The notes: a model not told the origin generated them from the letters alone. DNA of 64,000 nt from an uncultured Oscillospiraceae bacterium (GCA_934573735.1 CAKTMC010000011.1:20615-84614); one strand, 5' to 3'. Positions 40,154 to 49,674 are shown, counted from the first letter of the stretch. Numbers and translations are program-made.

Positions 40154-42394
40154 TTAATCATCTATTATCGAAAGCTGCTGTTCCTCTCTGTCCTCGGGCT
40201 TGAGTATAGCCCCGGCCGCCGGGAGAGAGCGTACCCTATAGCGGCTCATGTTCCTTATCTGTGTCTCCCCTACCGGCAGGGCGCGAATCAGAACGCGCTT
40301 TGCCTTGAGACTCATCACGCCGACGCCCTGAGTGCTGCGGCTGCTCTTCGGCTGAAGGAGCGAGGTATTGAATACCAGCGCCCTGTCGTCGCTCGAATAG
40401 CAGGCAAGGTCAAGCTCCTCCTCAAGCGGAATGACCGCGACGAGGGGGCTTTTATCGGAATATGCGTTGACAAGCTTTTTGCGGTTTGTCTTTGTCTCAT
40501 AGGCAGAGCACTCGATGCGCGCTATCTTGCCGTTTTCAAAGACGAGCAAGAGCTGCTTTTTGTACTCGCCGGGGTCCACCATCGTCAGCACGCTCTCGCC
40601 CTCGTCCATTTGCAGGCGCGTGGGAAGATACACGCCGAGCGCGGAGGCCTTTGTCTCCTCCATGTCGCAGAGGCGAAGCTTATATATCTGCTGCTTATCG
40701 GTGAAAATCAGCAAATCGTGACGGTTGGAGGACTCAAGGCTCAGGCACAGCGCGTCCCCGTCCTTATACTTCTGCTCGCCGCTCATGCGCAGAGACTGCG
40801 GGGTGATTTTCTTGAAATAGCCCTCGCGGGACAAAAACAGCGTGACGGGGTAATCCTCGACCTGCTCCTCTTCCTCGTCCTCGGCGATATCGCTTGCGTA
40901 GGCGATGCTGCTGCGGCGCGGCACGGGGTACTTTTTATTTATCGACTTCAGCTCGTCAATGATGATATTCCTGACGCGGCGGCGGCTTTTCAGCACGTCC
41001 TCAAGGTCTGCAATATCCCGCTCCAGCTCCTCGGTCTCCGCGGTACGGCGCAGAATATACTCGCGGTTAATGTTTCTGAGCTTTATCTCCGCGACGTATT
41101 CCGCCTGAACCTGGTCTATGCCGAAGCCGACCATGAGGTTCGGCACGACCTCGCTTTCAAGCTCTGTATTGCGGATTATCTCTATCGCTCTGTCGATATC
41201 CAGAAGTATGCGCTCAAGGCCCTGCAGGAGATGAAGCTTTTCTTTTTTCTTCTCAAGCTCGTGATATACGCGGCGGCGGACACATTCGGTGCGCCATGCC
41301 GTCCACTCCTCAAGAATTTCCCCGACGCCCATAACGCGCGGACTGCCGCCGACAAGGATATTGAAGTTGCAGGAGAAGCTGTCCTGAAGCGTAGTGAGGC
41401 GGAAAAGCTTTTGCATAAGCTTCTCCGGGTCAACGCCGCGCTTTAGCTCGATGGCGATTTTGAGTCCGCCGAGATCCGTCTCGTCGCGCATATCGTTTAT
41501 CTCGCGTATCTTTCCCGCCTTAATAAGCTCCGCCGACTTGTCGATTATCGCCTCGGTCGTCGTCGTGTAGGGTATCTCGTATATCTCGATGATATTTTCC
41601 TTCGGCAGATGCCTCCATTTTGCGCGCAGCTTCACACTGCCGCGCCCGCTTTTATAGATGCTCTCCATCTCGGCGCGGTCATAGACTATCTCGCCGCCAG
41701 TCGGGAAATCGGGTGCGGGCATGGTGGAAAGTATATCGTGCTCGGGATCGCGCAGCCATGCTATCGTCGTCTCGCAGACCTCGTTGAGGTTAAAGCCGCA
41801 GACCTGACTTGCCATGCCGACGGCAATGCCGAGATTTGCGGAGACAAGCACGTTCGGGAAGGCCGTGGGCAGCAGGCTCGGCTCGAGCATACTGCCGTCA
41901 TAGTTATCGACAAAATCAACGGTGCTCCGGTCGATATCGCGGAAAATCTCGGCGCATATCGGCGCAAGCTTTGCCTCGGTATAACGGGAGGCGGCATAGG
42001 ACATATCGCGGGAAAAGACCTTGCCGAAGTTGCCCTTCGACTCGACAAAGGGCGTGAGCAGCGCTTCATATCCCGTGGAGAGACGAACCATAGTCTCATA
42101 AATCGCGGCATCGCCGTGAGGGTTCAGGCGCATGGTCTGACCGACGATATTTGCGCTCTTAGTACGGCTGCCGGTCAAAAGCCCCATTTTATACATGGTA
42201 TAGAGGAGCTTGCGGTGCGAGGGCTTGAAGCCGTCTATCTCCGGAATGGCGCGGGACATGATGACGCTCATCGCATAGGGCATGAAGTTTGTCTCCAGCG
42301 TCTCGGTTATGGGCTGCTCGAGTACCTCGGCACGCAGACCTACGACGTTCGGGTTATTGAATTTTTTTGCTTCCTGTTCCTTTTTCTTAGCCAT
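40154..42394 (-). CDS. parC: Type IIA topoisomerase subunit A (ParC-like)
   Basis: Protein of 746 residues. The breakage-reunion domain starts near residue 30 (YAMSVIMSRAIPEIDGFKPS). The catalytic Tyr is in AASRYTEAKL at about residue 125, and the quinolone-region equivalent is GLLTGSRTKSANIVGQTMRL. A long coiled-coil and a divergent C-terminal beta-pinwheel end the protein, without a canonical GyrA box, which favours topoisomerase IV over gyrase. It lies four bases after a small zinc-ribbon gene and is linked to parE upstream. Confidence 0.88.
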   Translation of the reverse strand: MAKKKEQEAKKFNNPNVVGLRAEVLEQPITETLETNFMPYAMSVIMSRAIPEIDGFKPSHRKLLYTMYKMGLLTGSRTKSANIVGQTMRLNPHGDAAIYETMVRLSTGYEALLTPFVESKGNFGKVFSRDMSYAASRYTEAKLAPICAEIFRDIDRSTVDFVDNYDGSMLEPSLLPTAFPNVLVSANLGIAVGMASQVCGFNLNEVCETTIAWLRDPEHDILSTMPAPDFPTGGEIVYDRAEMESIYKSGRGSVKLRAKWRHLPKENIIEIYEIPYTTTTEAIIDKSAELIKAGKIREINDMRDETDLGGLKIAIELKRGVDPEKLMQKLFRLTTLQDSFSCNFNILVGGSPRVMGVGEILEEWTAWRTECVRRRVYHELEKKKEKLHLLQGLERILLDIDRAIEIIRNTELESEVVPNLMVGFGIDQVQAEYVAEIKLRNINREYILRRTAETEELERDIADLEDVLKSRRRVRNIIIDELKSINKKYPVPRRSSIAYASDIAEDEEEEQVEDYPVTLFLSREGYFKKITPQSLRMSGEQKYKDGDALCLSLESSNRHDLLIFTDKQQIYKLRLCDMEETKASALGVYLPTRLQMDEGESVLTMVDPGEYKKQLLLVFENGKIARIECSAYETKTNRKKLVNAYSDKSPLVAVIPLEEELDLACYSSDDRALVFNTSLLQPKSSRSTQGVGVMSLKAKRVLIRALPVGETQIRNMSRYRVRSLPAAGAILKPEDREEQQLSIIDD

Positions 42395-42397
42395 GAT

Positions 42398-42688
42398 TTA
42401 TCTTCTTTTCTTCGTTTTCTTCCCGGTCGCAAGGTTTCTGTGGCAGCGCGGGCAATCCTTGAGTGCGAGCACGCCCAGCATGATGTGCTTGCCGCAGTAG
42501 GGGCAGCGGCAGAACTGATATACGCATATGATCGTGCCGACGAAGATGACCGTCGTCAGCGCGACAAAGCCATACTGATAGTAGCTCCCCTCGGGGCAGA
42601 GGAGACTTATAACGCAGCTTACGCTCGCCGCGACTACGAGGCGTATCGCAAGCTTTCTGCCGTATTCAAAGGAATTTCCGGAATTCAT
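42398..42688 (-). CDS. Small membrane zinc-ribbon protein between parE and parC
   Basis: Protein of 96 residues. Two hydrophobic helices (LAIRLVVAASVSCVISLLC and YGFVALTTVIFVGTIICVYQF) precede a C-terminal zinc ribbon CRCPYCGKHIML with LKDCPRCHRNL and a very basic tail (GKKTKKRR). It reads as a membrane protein with a cytosolic zinc finger. Function is unknown. It is tightly placed, 27 bases after parE and 3 bases before parC, so it is transcribed with the topoisomerase. Confidence 0.75.
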   Translation of the reverse strand: MNSGNSFEYGRKLAIRLVVAASVSCVISLLCPEGSYYQYGFVALTTVIFVGTIICVYQFCRCPYCGKHIMLGVLALKDCPRCHRNLATGKKTKKRR

Positions 42689-42715
42689 ATTATTCTCCTG
42701 TATATTAGATTTTTA

Positions 42716-44713
42716 TTATGACAAGTCCGCCATGTCGAGGTACTTGTGACCCTCAAGCGCTATATGCTCCTTGCGTCCTGCAAGGTCGTCGCCCAAAAGC
42801 AGGTCAAAGCTCTTTGCCATAAGCTCCGCGTCCTCTGGCATTACGCGGATAAGACGGCGCGTCTCGGGGTTCATCGTAGTCATCCACATCATGTCCGGGT
42901 CGTTCTCACCAAGACCCTTGCTGCGGCTGATGCTTGCCTTCGCGCCCTTGAGCGAGTCTATTATCTCTGCCTTCTCGCGGTCGGAGTAGGCAAAATAGGT
43001 CTTGCCCTTGCTCTCTATCTCGTATAGCGGCGACTCGGCGATATAGACATAGCCCTCTCTGATAAGCGTCGGGACAAGGCGATAGAGCATGGTGAGGATG
43101 AGCGTGCGTATCTGGAAGCCGTCCACGTCCGCGTCGGTGCAGATAATGACCTTGCTCCAGCGGAGATTATTTATATCAAAGCTCGACAGCTCCTTGGTGT
43201 GCTTGTCCTTGACCTCGACGCCGCAGCCGAGCACCTTCATGAGGTCGGTTATGACGTCGCTTTTGAAGATGCGGACATAGTCCGCCTTCAGGCAGTTGAG
43301 TATCTTGCCGCGAACGGGCATGATGCCCTGAAACTCCGCGTCACGCGAAAGCTTACACGCGCCGAGTGCGGAGTCGCCCTCCACGATATATATCTCGCGG
43401 CGCTCCGGCTCACGGCTGCGGCAGTCCACAAACTTCTGCACGCGGTTTGCAATGTCGATATTGCCGGAAAGTTTTTTCTTCATGCCGATACGGGCGCGCT
43501 CCGCGGTTTCGCGGCTGCGCTTATTTATCAGCACCTGCTCTGCGATGCGATCCGCCTCGGGCTTATTTTCGATGAAGTATATCTCCAGACGCTCCTTGAA
43601 AAACTCGGTCATTGCGGTCTGGATAAACTTGTTGTTTATCGCCTTCTTGGTCTGGTTTTCGTAAGAGGTCTGCGTAGAAAAGCAGTTTGTGACGAGGACA
43701 AGACAATCCTGCACGTCCTGGAATTTTATCGCGCTTTCGTTTTTCTGGTACTTGCCCTGTTTTTTGATATAAGCGTCTATCGCGTAGGTAAACGCGGTGC
43801 GGACGGCCTTATCCGGTGCGCCGCCGTTTTCAAGCCATGAGGAGTTATGATAGTATTCAAGCGCGGTTACGCGGTTTGAAAAGCAGAAGGCAGCGGAGAG
43901 CTTGACCTTATATTCGGGCTTATCCTCGCGGTCGCGTCCCTTGCGCTCGGCGGACATAAACTCCGGCTGAGTCAGGGGATTTTCCCCGGCAAGCTCCGCC
44001 ACATAGTCCTTGATGCCGTTTTCATACAGGAAGTCCCGCGTTTCAAATTTGCCGTTTTTCTGAATTTTCAGCCGGAAGGTCACGCCCGCATTGACGACCG
44101 CCTGCCTGTGCAGCATATCGGCAAGATGCTCCTCAGGGATGCTGATATCGGTAAAGACCTCGATATCGGGCCGCCAGCGGATGAGCGTACCGGTCTTTTT
44201 GCGGTCAGTCGGCTCGACTGTAAGCTCATGACCCTTTTTGCCGCAGACCTTGCCCTTTTTGAAGTGAAGCTGATATTTATTGCCGTCGCGCCAGACGGTC
44301 ACGTCCATGTACTCCGAGGAATACTGCGTGGCGCAGCTTCCGAGACCGTTGAGACCGAGGGAAAACTCATAGTCGCCGCCGTCGGCGTTCTTGTACTTGC
44401 CGCCGGCGTATAGCTCGCAGAAAACAAGCTCCCAGTTAAAGCGCTTTTCCACCGGGTTCCAGTCCACGGGGCAGCCGCGTCCGAAGTCCTCCACCTCGAT
44501 GGACTTGTCCTCGTAATATGTCATTGTGATAATGTCGCCGTTGCCCTCGCGCGCCTCGTCGATGGCGTTGGAGAGTATCTCAAAGGCGGCGTGCTCGCAG
44601 CCGTCTATCCCGTCCGAGCCGAAAATAACGCCCGGGCGCTTGCGAACCCTGTCCGCGCCCTTGAGCGCGACTATGCTTTCGTTGCCGTATTGCTGTGCGG
44701 TGCTTTTACTCAT
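42716..44713 (-). CDS. parE: Type IIA topoisomerase subunit B (ParE-like)
   Basis: Protein of 665 residues. The GHKL ATPase is complete: Asn/Glu in LSNAIDEAREG (about 48), Asp/Gly in EDFGRGCPVDW, and the glycine loop GLNGLGSCATQYSSEY. The Toprim domain has EGDSALGACK (about 445) and the metal Asp triad in ICTDADVDGFQIR. The segment RSKGLGENDPDMMWMTTMNP matches the C-terminal PLGL-type conserved block. It pairs with the ParC-like subunit two genes downstream. The sequence is a divergent branch, so gyrase versus topoisomerase IV is inferred from ParC. Confidence 0.9.
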   Translation of the reverse strand: MSKSTAQQYGNESIVALKGADRVRKRPGVIFGSDGIDGCEHAAFEILSNAIDEAREGNGDIITMTYYEDKSIEVEDFGRGCPVDWNPVEKRFNWELVFCELYAGGKYKNADGGDYEFSLGLNGLGSCATQYSSEYMDVTVWRDGNKYQLHFKKGKVCGKKGHELTVEPTDRKKTGTLIRWRPDIEVFTDISIPEEHLADMLHRQAVVNAGVTFRLKIQKNGKFETRDFLYENGIKDYVAELAGENPLTQPEFMSAERKGRDREDKPEYKVKLSAAFCFSNRVTALEYYHNSSWLENGGAPDKAVRTAFTYAIDAYIKKQGKYQKNESAIKFQDVQDCLVLVTNCFSTQTSYENQTKKAINNKFIQTAMTEFFKERLEIYFIENKPEADRIAEQVLINKRSRETAERARIGMKKKLSGNIDIANRVQKFVDCRSREPERREIYIVEGDSALGACKLSRDAEFQGIMPVRGKILNCLKADYVRIFKSDVITDLMKVLGCGVEVKDKHTKELSSFDINNLRWSKVIICTDADVDGFQIRTLILTMLYRLVPTLIREGYVYIAESPLYEIESKGKTYFAYSDREKAEIIDSLKGAKASISRSKGLGENDPDMMWMTTMNPETRRLIRVMPEDAELMAKSFDLLLGDDLAGRKEHIALEGHKYLDMADLS

Positions 44714-44870
44714 TTTTCATGACCTTTCGAGTACAAGTTCTTGGGCATAACAACCCATTGTATCAATATATTATAACTCAAAGTCACAGTTTTTTCAAGC
44801 GCGATATTGGCGTAGATAAAACGCATAAATAATTATGGATTTCATTGTGGATTTTTTACAAGCGCCCCCA

Positions 44871-44899
44871 TTGACAAATCCGCCGCGCTGTACTATAAT
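44871..44899 (+). promoter_or_regulatory. Promoter of glnN
   Basis: TTGACA (44871-44876), 17-base spacer, TATAAT (44894-44899): a perfect consensus promoter. The remainder of 44714-44870 shows nothing else. Confidence 0.92.
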
Positions 44900-44915
44900 C
44901 CGCACATAAATAAAC

Positions 44916-44960
44916 GGCAAAGACGTCGTGCATTGGCATGGCGTCTTTGCCTTATTTTTT
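44916..44960 (+). terminator. Attenuator hairpin in the glnN leader
   Basis: GGCAAAGACG (44916-44925) pairs with CGTCTTTGCC (44942-44951), with an inner TGC-GCA stem, then TTATTTTTT. It stands between the promoter and the glnN start and should stop most transcripts unless relieved. Confidence 0.85.
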
Positions 44961-44983
44961 AGAGAGATATGTGAGGTACTATT

Positions 44984-47077
44984 ATGAACACTGTCACAGA
45001 AATTTTTGGCTCCATGGTATTCAACGACTCCGTGATGCGCGCACGGCTGCCGAAGGACGTATTCAAGCAGGTTCAGCGCTCCATGCTTCAAGGCAAGCGC
45101 CTTGACAGCGCCGCCGCAACGGTCGTTGCAAACGCGATGAAGGACTGGGCTATCGAAAAGGGCGCAACGCACTTCACCCACTGGTTCCAGCCCATGACCG
45201 GCATCACCGCCGAAAAGCATGACAGCTTCATCTCCCCGGTCGACGGCGGCAAGGTCATCATGGAGTTTTCCGGCAAGGAGCTAATTCAGGGCGAGCCGGA
45301 TGCCTCCAGCTTCCCCTCCGGCGGTCTGCGCGCTACCTTCGAGGCTCGCGGCTACACGGCATGGGACCCGACCTCCTACGCATTCATTAAAGATAACGTT
45401 CTCTGCATCCCGACCGCCTTCTGCTCCTACGGCGGCGAGGCGCTCGACAAAAAGACCCCGCTGCTGCGCTCCATGGAGGCCATCAACCGTCAGGCCATGC
45501 GAGTAATCAAGCTCTTCGGCAACGACGACGTGACCGCCATCCGCACGACCGTCGGCCCCGAGCAGGAATACTTCCTCATCGACAAGAGCGTCTACGAAAA
45601 GCGCAAGGACATCATGTACACCGGGCGTACCCTCTTCGGCGCAAAGCCGCCCAAGGGGCAGGAGCTTGAGGATCACTACTTCGGCACGATAAAATCCCGC
45701 GTCGCCGCCTTTATGAAGGAGCTTAACGTCGAGCTCTGGAAGCTTGGCATCATGGCAAAGACCGAGCACAACGAGGTTGCCCCCGCCCAGCACGAGCTTG
45801 CCCCCTTCTTCACCACGACAAACATCTCCGCCGACCACAACCAGCTCACCATGGAGCTTATGCAGAAGATAGCCAAGAAATACGACATGGTCTGCCTCCT
45901 GCACGAAAAGCCCTTTGCCGGCGTCAACGGCAGCGGCAAGCACAATAACTGGTCGCTCGTCACGAATACCGGCGTAAATCTCCTTGAGCCTGGCGAGACG
46001 CCGTATGAGAACGCACAGTTCCTGATCTTCCTCTGCGCCGTCATTCAGGCCGTAGACGACTATCAGGATATGCTGCGCATCTCCGTTGCCTCTGCCTCCA
46101 ACGACCACCGTCTCGGCGCGAACGAAGCTCCCCCAGCCATCGTCAGTATGTTCGTAGGCACCGAGCTTGAGGACATCCTCACCGCCATTGAGCACGACGA
46201 GCCCTACGGCGGCAAGGAAAAGGAGCTTATCAAGGTCGGCGTTCACGTCCTGCCGAAGTTCCCGAAGGACACCACCGACCGCAACCGCACTTCCCCGTTC
46301 GCCTTTACCGGCAATAAGTTTGAGTTCCGTATGCTCGGCTCCTCCGCGTCCATCTCCGGCGCGAACGTCGTCATCAACACCGCCGTCGCCGAGTCGCTGC
46401 GTCAGTACGCCGATATTCTTGAAAACACCACAGATTTTGAGGCGGAGCTGCATGATCTCATCAAGTCCGTCATCGCAAAGCATAAGCGCATCATCTTCAA
46501 CGGCAACGGCTATGACGAGGCATGGATACACGAGGCGGAGCGCCGCGGGCTTCTGAACCTGCGCTCAACCCCCGACTGCGTCCCCTACTACCTCGCCGAG
46601 AAGAACGTGGAGCTTTTCACGCGCCACCGCGTCTATTCCCCCTCCGAGCTTCACGCCCGCTATGAGATAAAGCTGGACGGCTACTGCAAGGTGCTGCACA
46701 TCGAGGCGCAGACCATGCTCGATATGGTCTGGAAGGACATTCTCCCCGCCGTCAGCGCCTATTCCAAGGAGCTTGCCGACGCCGCGCTTGCAAAGAGGGC
46801 TCTCAGCGCCGAAATTGATTGCAGCTTTGAGACGGAGCTTGCCGCGCGCATCAGCGCTTTGACCGCCGCCGCCGTAAAAAAGACCCGTGAGCTTGAATAC
46901 GCCGTCATGGGTGTAAAGGACATCGAAAGCTCGCTTGAGCAGGCAAAGTATTACAGAGACGTGGTCTTTGCCGCGATGAACGAGCTTCGCATAGTCGTGG
47001 ACGAGCTTGAGACTCATACCTCCGCAAAGGATTGGCCCTACCCCTCCTACGGCGATATTCTGTTTAGCGTTAAGTGA
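44984..47077 (+). CDS. glnN: Glutamine synthetase type III
   Basis: Protein of 697 residues, the normal size of the dodecameric GSIII class. It makes glutamine from glutamate, ammonia and ATP. Type III signatures include THFTHWFQPMTGITAEKHDS (about 60-80), the ATP/glutamate region EQEYFLID, EHNEVAPAQHELAP, NGSGKHNNWSL (about 320), and RNRTSPFAFTGNKFEFRMLG. GTGAGG precedes the ATG at 44984. The consensus promoter and leader terminator imply nitrogen-linked antitermination; in Clostridia an ANTAR-type protein is a known way to do this. Confidence 0.97.
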   Translation: MNTVTEIFGSMVFNDSVMRARLPKDVFKQVQRSMLQGKRLDSAAATVVANAMKDWAIEKGATHFTHWFQPMTGITAEKHDSFISPVDGGKVIMEFSGKELIQGEPDASSFPSGGLRATFEARGYTAWDPTSYAFIKDNVLCIPTAFCSYGGEALDKKTPLLRSMEAINRQAMRVIKLFGNDDVTAIRTTVGPEQEYFLIDKSVYEKRKDIMYTGRTLFGAKPPKGQELEDHYFGTIKSRVAAFMKELNVELWKLGIMAKTEHNEVAPAQHELAPFFTTTNISADHNQLTMELMQKIAKKYDMVCLLHEKPFAGVNGSGKHNNWSLVTNTGVNLLEPGETPYENAQFLIFLCAVIQAVDDYQDMLRISVASASNDHRLGANEAPPAIVSMFVGTELEDILTAIEHDEPYGGKEKELIKVGVHVLPKFPKDTTDRNRTSPFAFTGNKFEFRMLGSSASISGANVVINTAVAESLRQYADILENTTDFEAELHDLIKSVIAKHKRIIFNGNGYDEAWIHEAERRGLLNLRSTPDCVPYYLAEKNVELFTRHRVYSPSELHARYEIKLDGYCKVLHIEAQTMLDMVWKDILPAVSAYSKELADAALAKRALSAEIDCSFETELAARISALTAAAVKKTRELEYAVMGVKDIESSLEQAKYYRDVVFAAMNELRIVVDELETHTSAKDWPYPSYGDILFSVK

Positions 47078-47205
47078 GATATTGTTTACTTGGGCGCCCC
47101 TACGGGGCGCCTCAGCGCGTTATTTCGGCTCCCCGCGCCGTGACCAAGACGCAGCAAGACGGCGGCAGGGAGCACCGAAGGGCTCAAATCGGACACGGTA
47201 CGGAA

Positions 47206-47243
47206 TGAAAAAGACAGGCCACAGTGCAGACCTGTCTTTTCAT
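47206..47243. terminator. Terminator after glnN
   Basis: ATGAAAAAGACAGG (47205-47218) pairs with CCTGTCTTTTCAT (47231-47243), giving T residues in both directions. Confidence 0.75.
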
Positions 47244-47263
47244 CATCGGCGTTTCTTCTGCTA

Positions 47264-47352
47264 TATAAGCCCTCAGTCGCTTCGCACCGGTTCCCCTTTC
47301 AGAGGCAAACCCCTCAGTCACTTCGTGACAGCTCCCCTTTCAGGGGAGCCAT
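47264..47352. repeat. GC-rich intergenic hairpin element, double copy
   Basis: CCTCAGTCGCTTCGCACCGG and CCTCAGTCACTTCGTGACAG are each followed by CTCCCCTTTCAGGGG-type hairpins. Two tandem copies of the family seen around the pot operon. Confidence 0.7.
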
Positions 47353-47374
47353 GATAACTGACCGCTGACTGCCC

Positions 47375-47629
47375 TCAGTCGCTGTCGCCGCGGTATTTTC
47401 TGCGTGTTGCAAGACCGCCGCGTATATGGCGCTCCGCCTTGTTTATGTCCAGAAGCTGCCGCACCTGCCCGTACAGGGGCGGATTTATGCGCGGCAGACG
47501 CTCCGTCAGGTCTTTATGTACGGTGGATTTTGATATGCCGAACTCACGCGCCGCGGAACGGACGGTGGCCTTGTTTTCAATAATGTACACCGCCAAATCG
47601 CAGGCGCGCTGCTCGATATCCGTAAACAT
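47375..47629 (-). CDS. spoIIID: Sporulation transcription factor SpoIIID
   Basis: Protein of 84 residues, the usual length. SpoIIID is the small mother-cell DNA-binding protein that tunes the sigma-E regulon. The helix-turn-helix is ATVRSAAREFGISKSTVHKD, and the C-terminal basic helix RHIRGGLATRRKYRG contacts DNA. The start at 47629 follows GGGGAGTGG; the long open frame upstream runs through repeat DNA and is not coding. It is strong evidence for a spore former. Confidence 0.96.
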   Translation of the reverse strand: MFTDIEQRACDLAVYIIENKATVRSAAREFGISKSTVHKDLTERLPRINPPLYGQVRQLLDINKAERHIRGGLATRRKYRGDSD

Positions 47630-47955
47630 ATAAACCACTCCCCATACTCTCTTGCTTGAATATATGAGAGCATGGGGAAGCTTATGTGGTCTTGACTGAT
47701 AATAATAGCCCCTGTCCGAAGGGGAGACGTACCCGGAAAAACATCTTGCCTCTCCCTCTGGGAGAGGTGGCCGAGCGCAGCGAGGACGGAGAGGGTAACC
47801 AATGATATCGACAGGGATTTCCGAAAAAGGCTGCAAGACCCTCTCAGTCACCTGCGGTGACAGCTCTCCCAAGGGGAGAGCCAAGAGGCTGCCTCTTAGT
47901 GAGACAGCCCATTGACTGTTTTATGAACACCCATCTAAGGACAGGGGCTATAGTA
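47630..47955. repeat. Gene-free region with GC-rich repeat copies
   Basis: About 325 bases without a gene. At 47740-47886 there are CTCCCTCTGGGAGAGGTGGC, a GAGCGCAGCGAGGACGGAGAG stretch and CTCTCAGTCACCTGCGGTGA with a CTCTCCC-AAGGGGAGAG hairpin, distant relatives of the 24613 element. Confidence 0.55.
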
Positions 47956-48504
47956 TCAGTTCACAAAAAGCTCTGCGCGGTTACGGTAATAGCCTATATT
48001 AATGCAAAGTATTGTAATGGACGTGGCAAAGCTTGCGGCGGAGGAGGCGTCTATCAGGTTAATTCCGGTAATAACGGTCGCTATCAGCAGATAGACGGCG
48101 GAGAGCACGAGCGACGCGGCGTACATGATTATAAGCTTTGTCGGCGCGCCGCGGCGCAGACCCGAAAGCTGGAAGCGGGTATAGATCATAAACGCAGACA
48201 GCCCGATAAAGGCTATGCCGAAAATAACGTCAAGCGCCTTCAGCCCGGTATAGTACAGGTACACTGCATCCGCGATCTCGCCGTACTGCAAGCCGGTCAG
48301 CATTTTTACCGCAGTGATAAGATTTACAAGCGCTCCGAAAAACAGGGCAAAGTTAATCAGAAACTTATGCCAGCCCATGCCGTACTTATTCACGCTGGCG
48401 GCCGGCATCGGTGCAGCCTGCCCACTTTCCGTAAGCGGCATATTGCAGTTTTGGCAATAGCTCAGGCCGTCCTGATTATATATCCCGCAATACTTACAAT
48501 ACAT
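47956..48504 (-). CDS. Zinc-ribbon membrane protein, function unknown
   Basis: Protein of 182 residues. An N-terminal zinc ribbon (MYCKYCGIYN, then SYCQNCNMPL) is followed by a short Ala/Pro linker and four hydrophobic helices, including FLINFALFFGALVNLITAV and LIIMYAASLVLSAVYLLIA. The ribbon would lie in the cytosol. No enzymatic motif is visible. It lies 42 bases upstream of the rodA stop in genomic order and is read in the same direction after it. Confidence 0.72.
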   Translation of the reverse strand: MYCKYCGIYNQDGLSYCQNCNMPLTESGQAAPMPAASVNKYGMGWHKFLINFALFFGALVNLITAVKMLTGLQYGEIADAVYLYYTGLKALDVIFGIAFIGLSAFMIYTRFQLSGLRRGAPTKLIIMYAASLVLSAVYLLIATVITGINLIDASSAASFATSITILCINIGYYRNRAELFVN

Positions 48505-48546
48505 TTTCTCTCTCCCTTTATTTTTATTATATTGTACTTGCCGAAA

Positions 48547-49674
48547 TCAATACATCATCGAGAAAAGCTGCGGCTTCGGCTTATATTTTACCCCCGATAC
48601 AAGCCCCATTGCCGCAAAGGTCGTAAGCATTGAGGAGCCTCCGTAGCTGAAGAAGGGCAGCGTAATGCCGATGACCGGCGTAATGCCGAGGCACATGCCG
48701 ATGTTGATAAAGGTCTGGAAGGCGAGGGACGCCGCAACGCCGACGCAGATAAGCATATCATAGGTACGCCCGGAGCGCAGCCCGACCCTGACACAGTGGA
48801 TCATGATGATGATAAGCATGGCAATGAGGATGAGTGCGCCTATCATGCCGAACTGCTCACCCGCCGTTGCAAATATAAAGTCGGTATGCTTGCCGGTAAA
48901 GACATTGGGCGTATAGTCGTCCGTAACGCCGGTAAGCCGCCCGTAGGCAAGCGACAGCTTGCTCTGCGTGGTCTGCCATGTAATGCCCCAGCCGTCCGGG
49001 TCGATGGTCTTATCATATGGGGCAAGGAGACGGTTGCGCTGATAGGGCTTGAGAAGATAGCTCCATATGACCGGAACGAGCGCCGCGACCGCCGCGCCGC
49101 CGAGAGCAAACCAGTAAAGCCGCACGCCGAGCGCGAAGAACATAACAAGGAATATGCCGAGAAGAATACTCGCACTGCCGAGGTCAGAGGATACGACGAC
49201 GACCATGGCGAAGACTATCGCAAAATGCCCCGCCATCTGCACGACGGACATAAATGAGTTTATATCCCGATATTCCTTCAGATATGTCATTTGCTTTGCG
49301 GAAATGACGATATACAGGACCTTGATGACCTCGGAGGGCTGAATACCGATACCGGCAAAGCGAATCCAGCTCTTGTTGCCGGTGCCGTCGTCCTGACCGA
49401 AAATAATGAGCGCGACGAGCAGCAGCACGTTAACGACGCAAAGCCACTTCCACTGCTCGCCGAGAATGTCCGCATCCAGCAGCGTAAACACCACAAAGGC
49501 GATAAGCCCCAGAAACAGCGAGAAGCTTTGAACTATTATAAACTTATTTGAGCCTGTATATGCCGTTGCACGCGCAACGAGCGTAAGCCCGTAGCCTGCG
49601 CAGATAAGGCTCATGACAAGCAGGAATATATCCGCTCGCTTAAAAAACTGCTTTACGGCATATTTAAACTGCAC
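48547..49674 (-). CDS. rodA: RodA/FtsW-type SEDS peptidoglycan polymerase
   Basis: Protein of 375 residues if started at the GTG at 49674. SEDS proteins polymerise lipid II with a class B penicillin-binding protein. About ten membrane segments are seen. Family marks include SWIRFAGIGIQPSEVIKVLY, the catalytic-Asp loop region SSDLGSASILLG, GKHTDFIFATAGEQFGMIG and the C-terminal GITLPFFSYGGSSMLTTF. RodA is preferred to FtsW by general resemblance only. The frame stays open far upstream without an ATG near the expected start; the GTG lacks a well-placed ribosome site, so the true start is uncertain. Confidence 0.85.
   Translation of the reverse strand: MQFKYAVKQFFKRADIFLLVMSLICAGYGLTLVARATAYTGSNKFIIVQSFSLFLGLIAFVVFTLLDADILGEQWKWLCVVNVLLLVALIIFGQDDGTGNKSWIRFAGIGIQPSEVIKVLYIVISAKQMTYLKEYRDINSFMSVVQMAGHFAIVFAMVVVVSSDLGSASILLGIFLVMFFALGVRLYWFALGGAAVAALVPVIWSYLLKPYQRNRLLAPYDKTIDPDGWGITWQTTQSKLSLAYGRLTGVTDDYTPNVFTGKHTDFIFATAGEQFGMIGALILIAMLIIIMIHCVRVGLRSGRTYDMLICVGVAASLAFQTFINIGMCLGITPVIGITLPFFSYGGSSMLTTFAAMGLVSGVKYKPKPQLFSMMY

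Noticed and set aside
45281..46531. 416-codon minus-strand frame within glnN
   Set aside because: Complement of the glutamine synthetase gene, with no motif or ribosome site.
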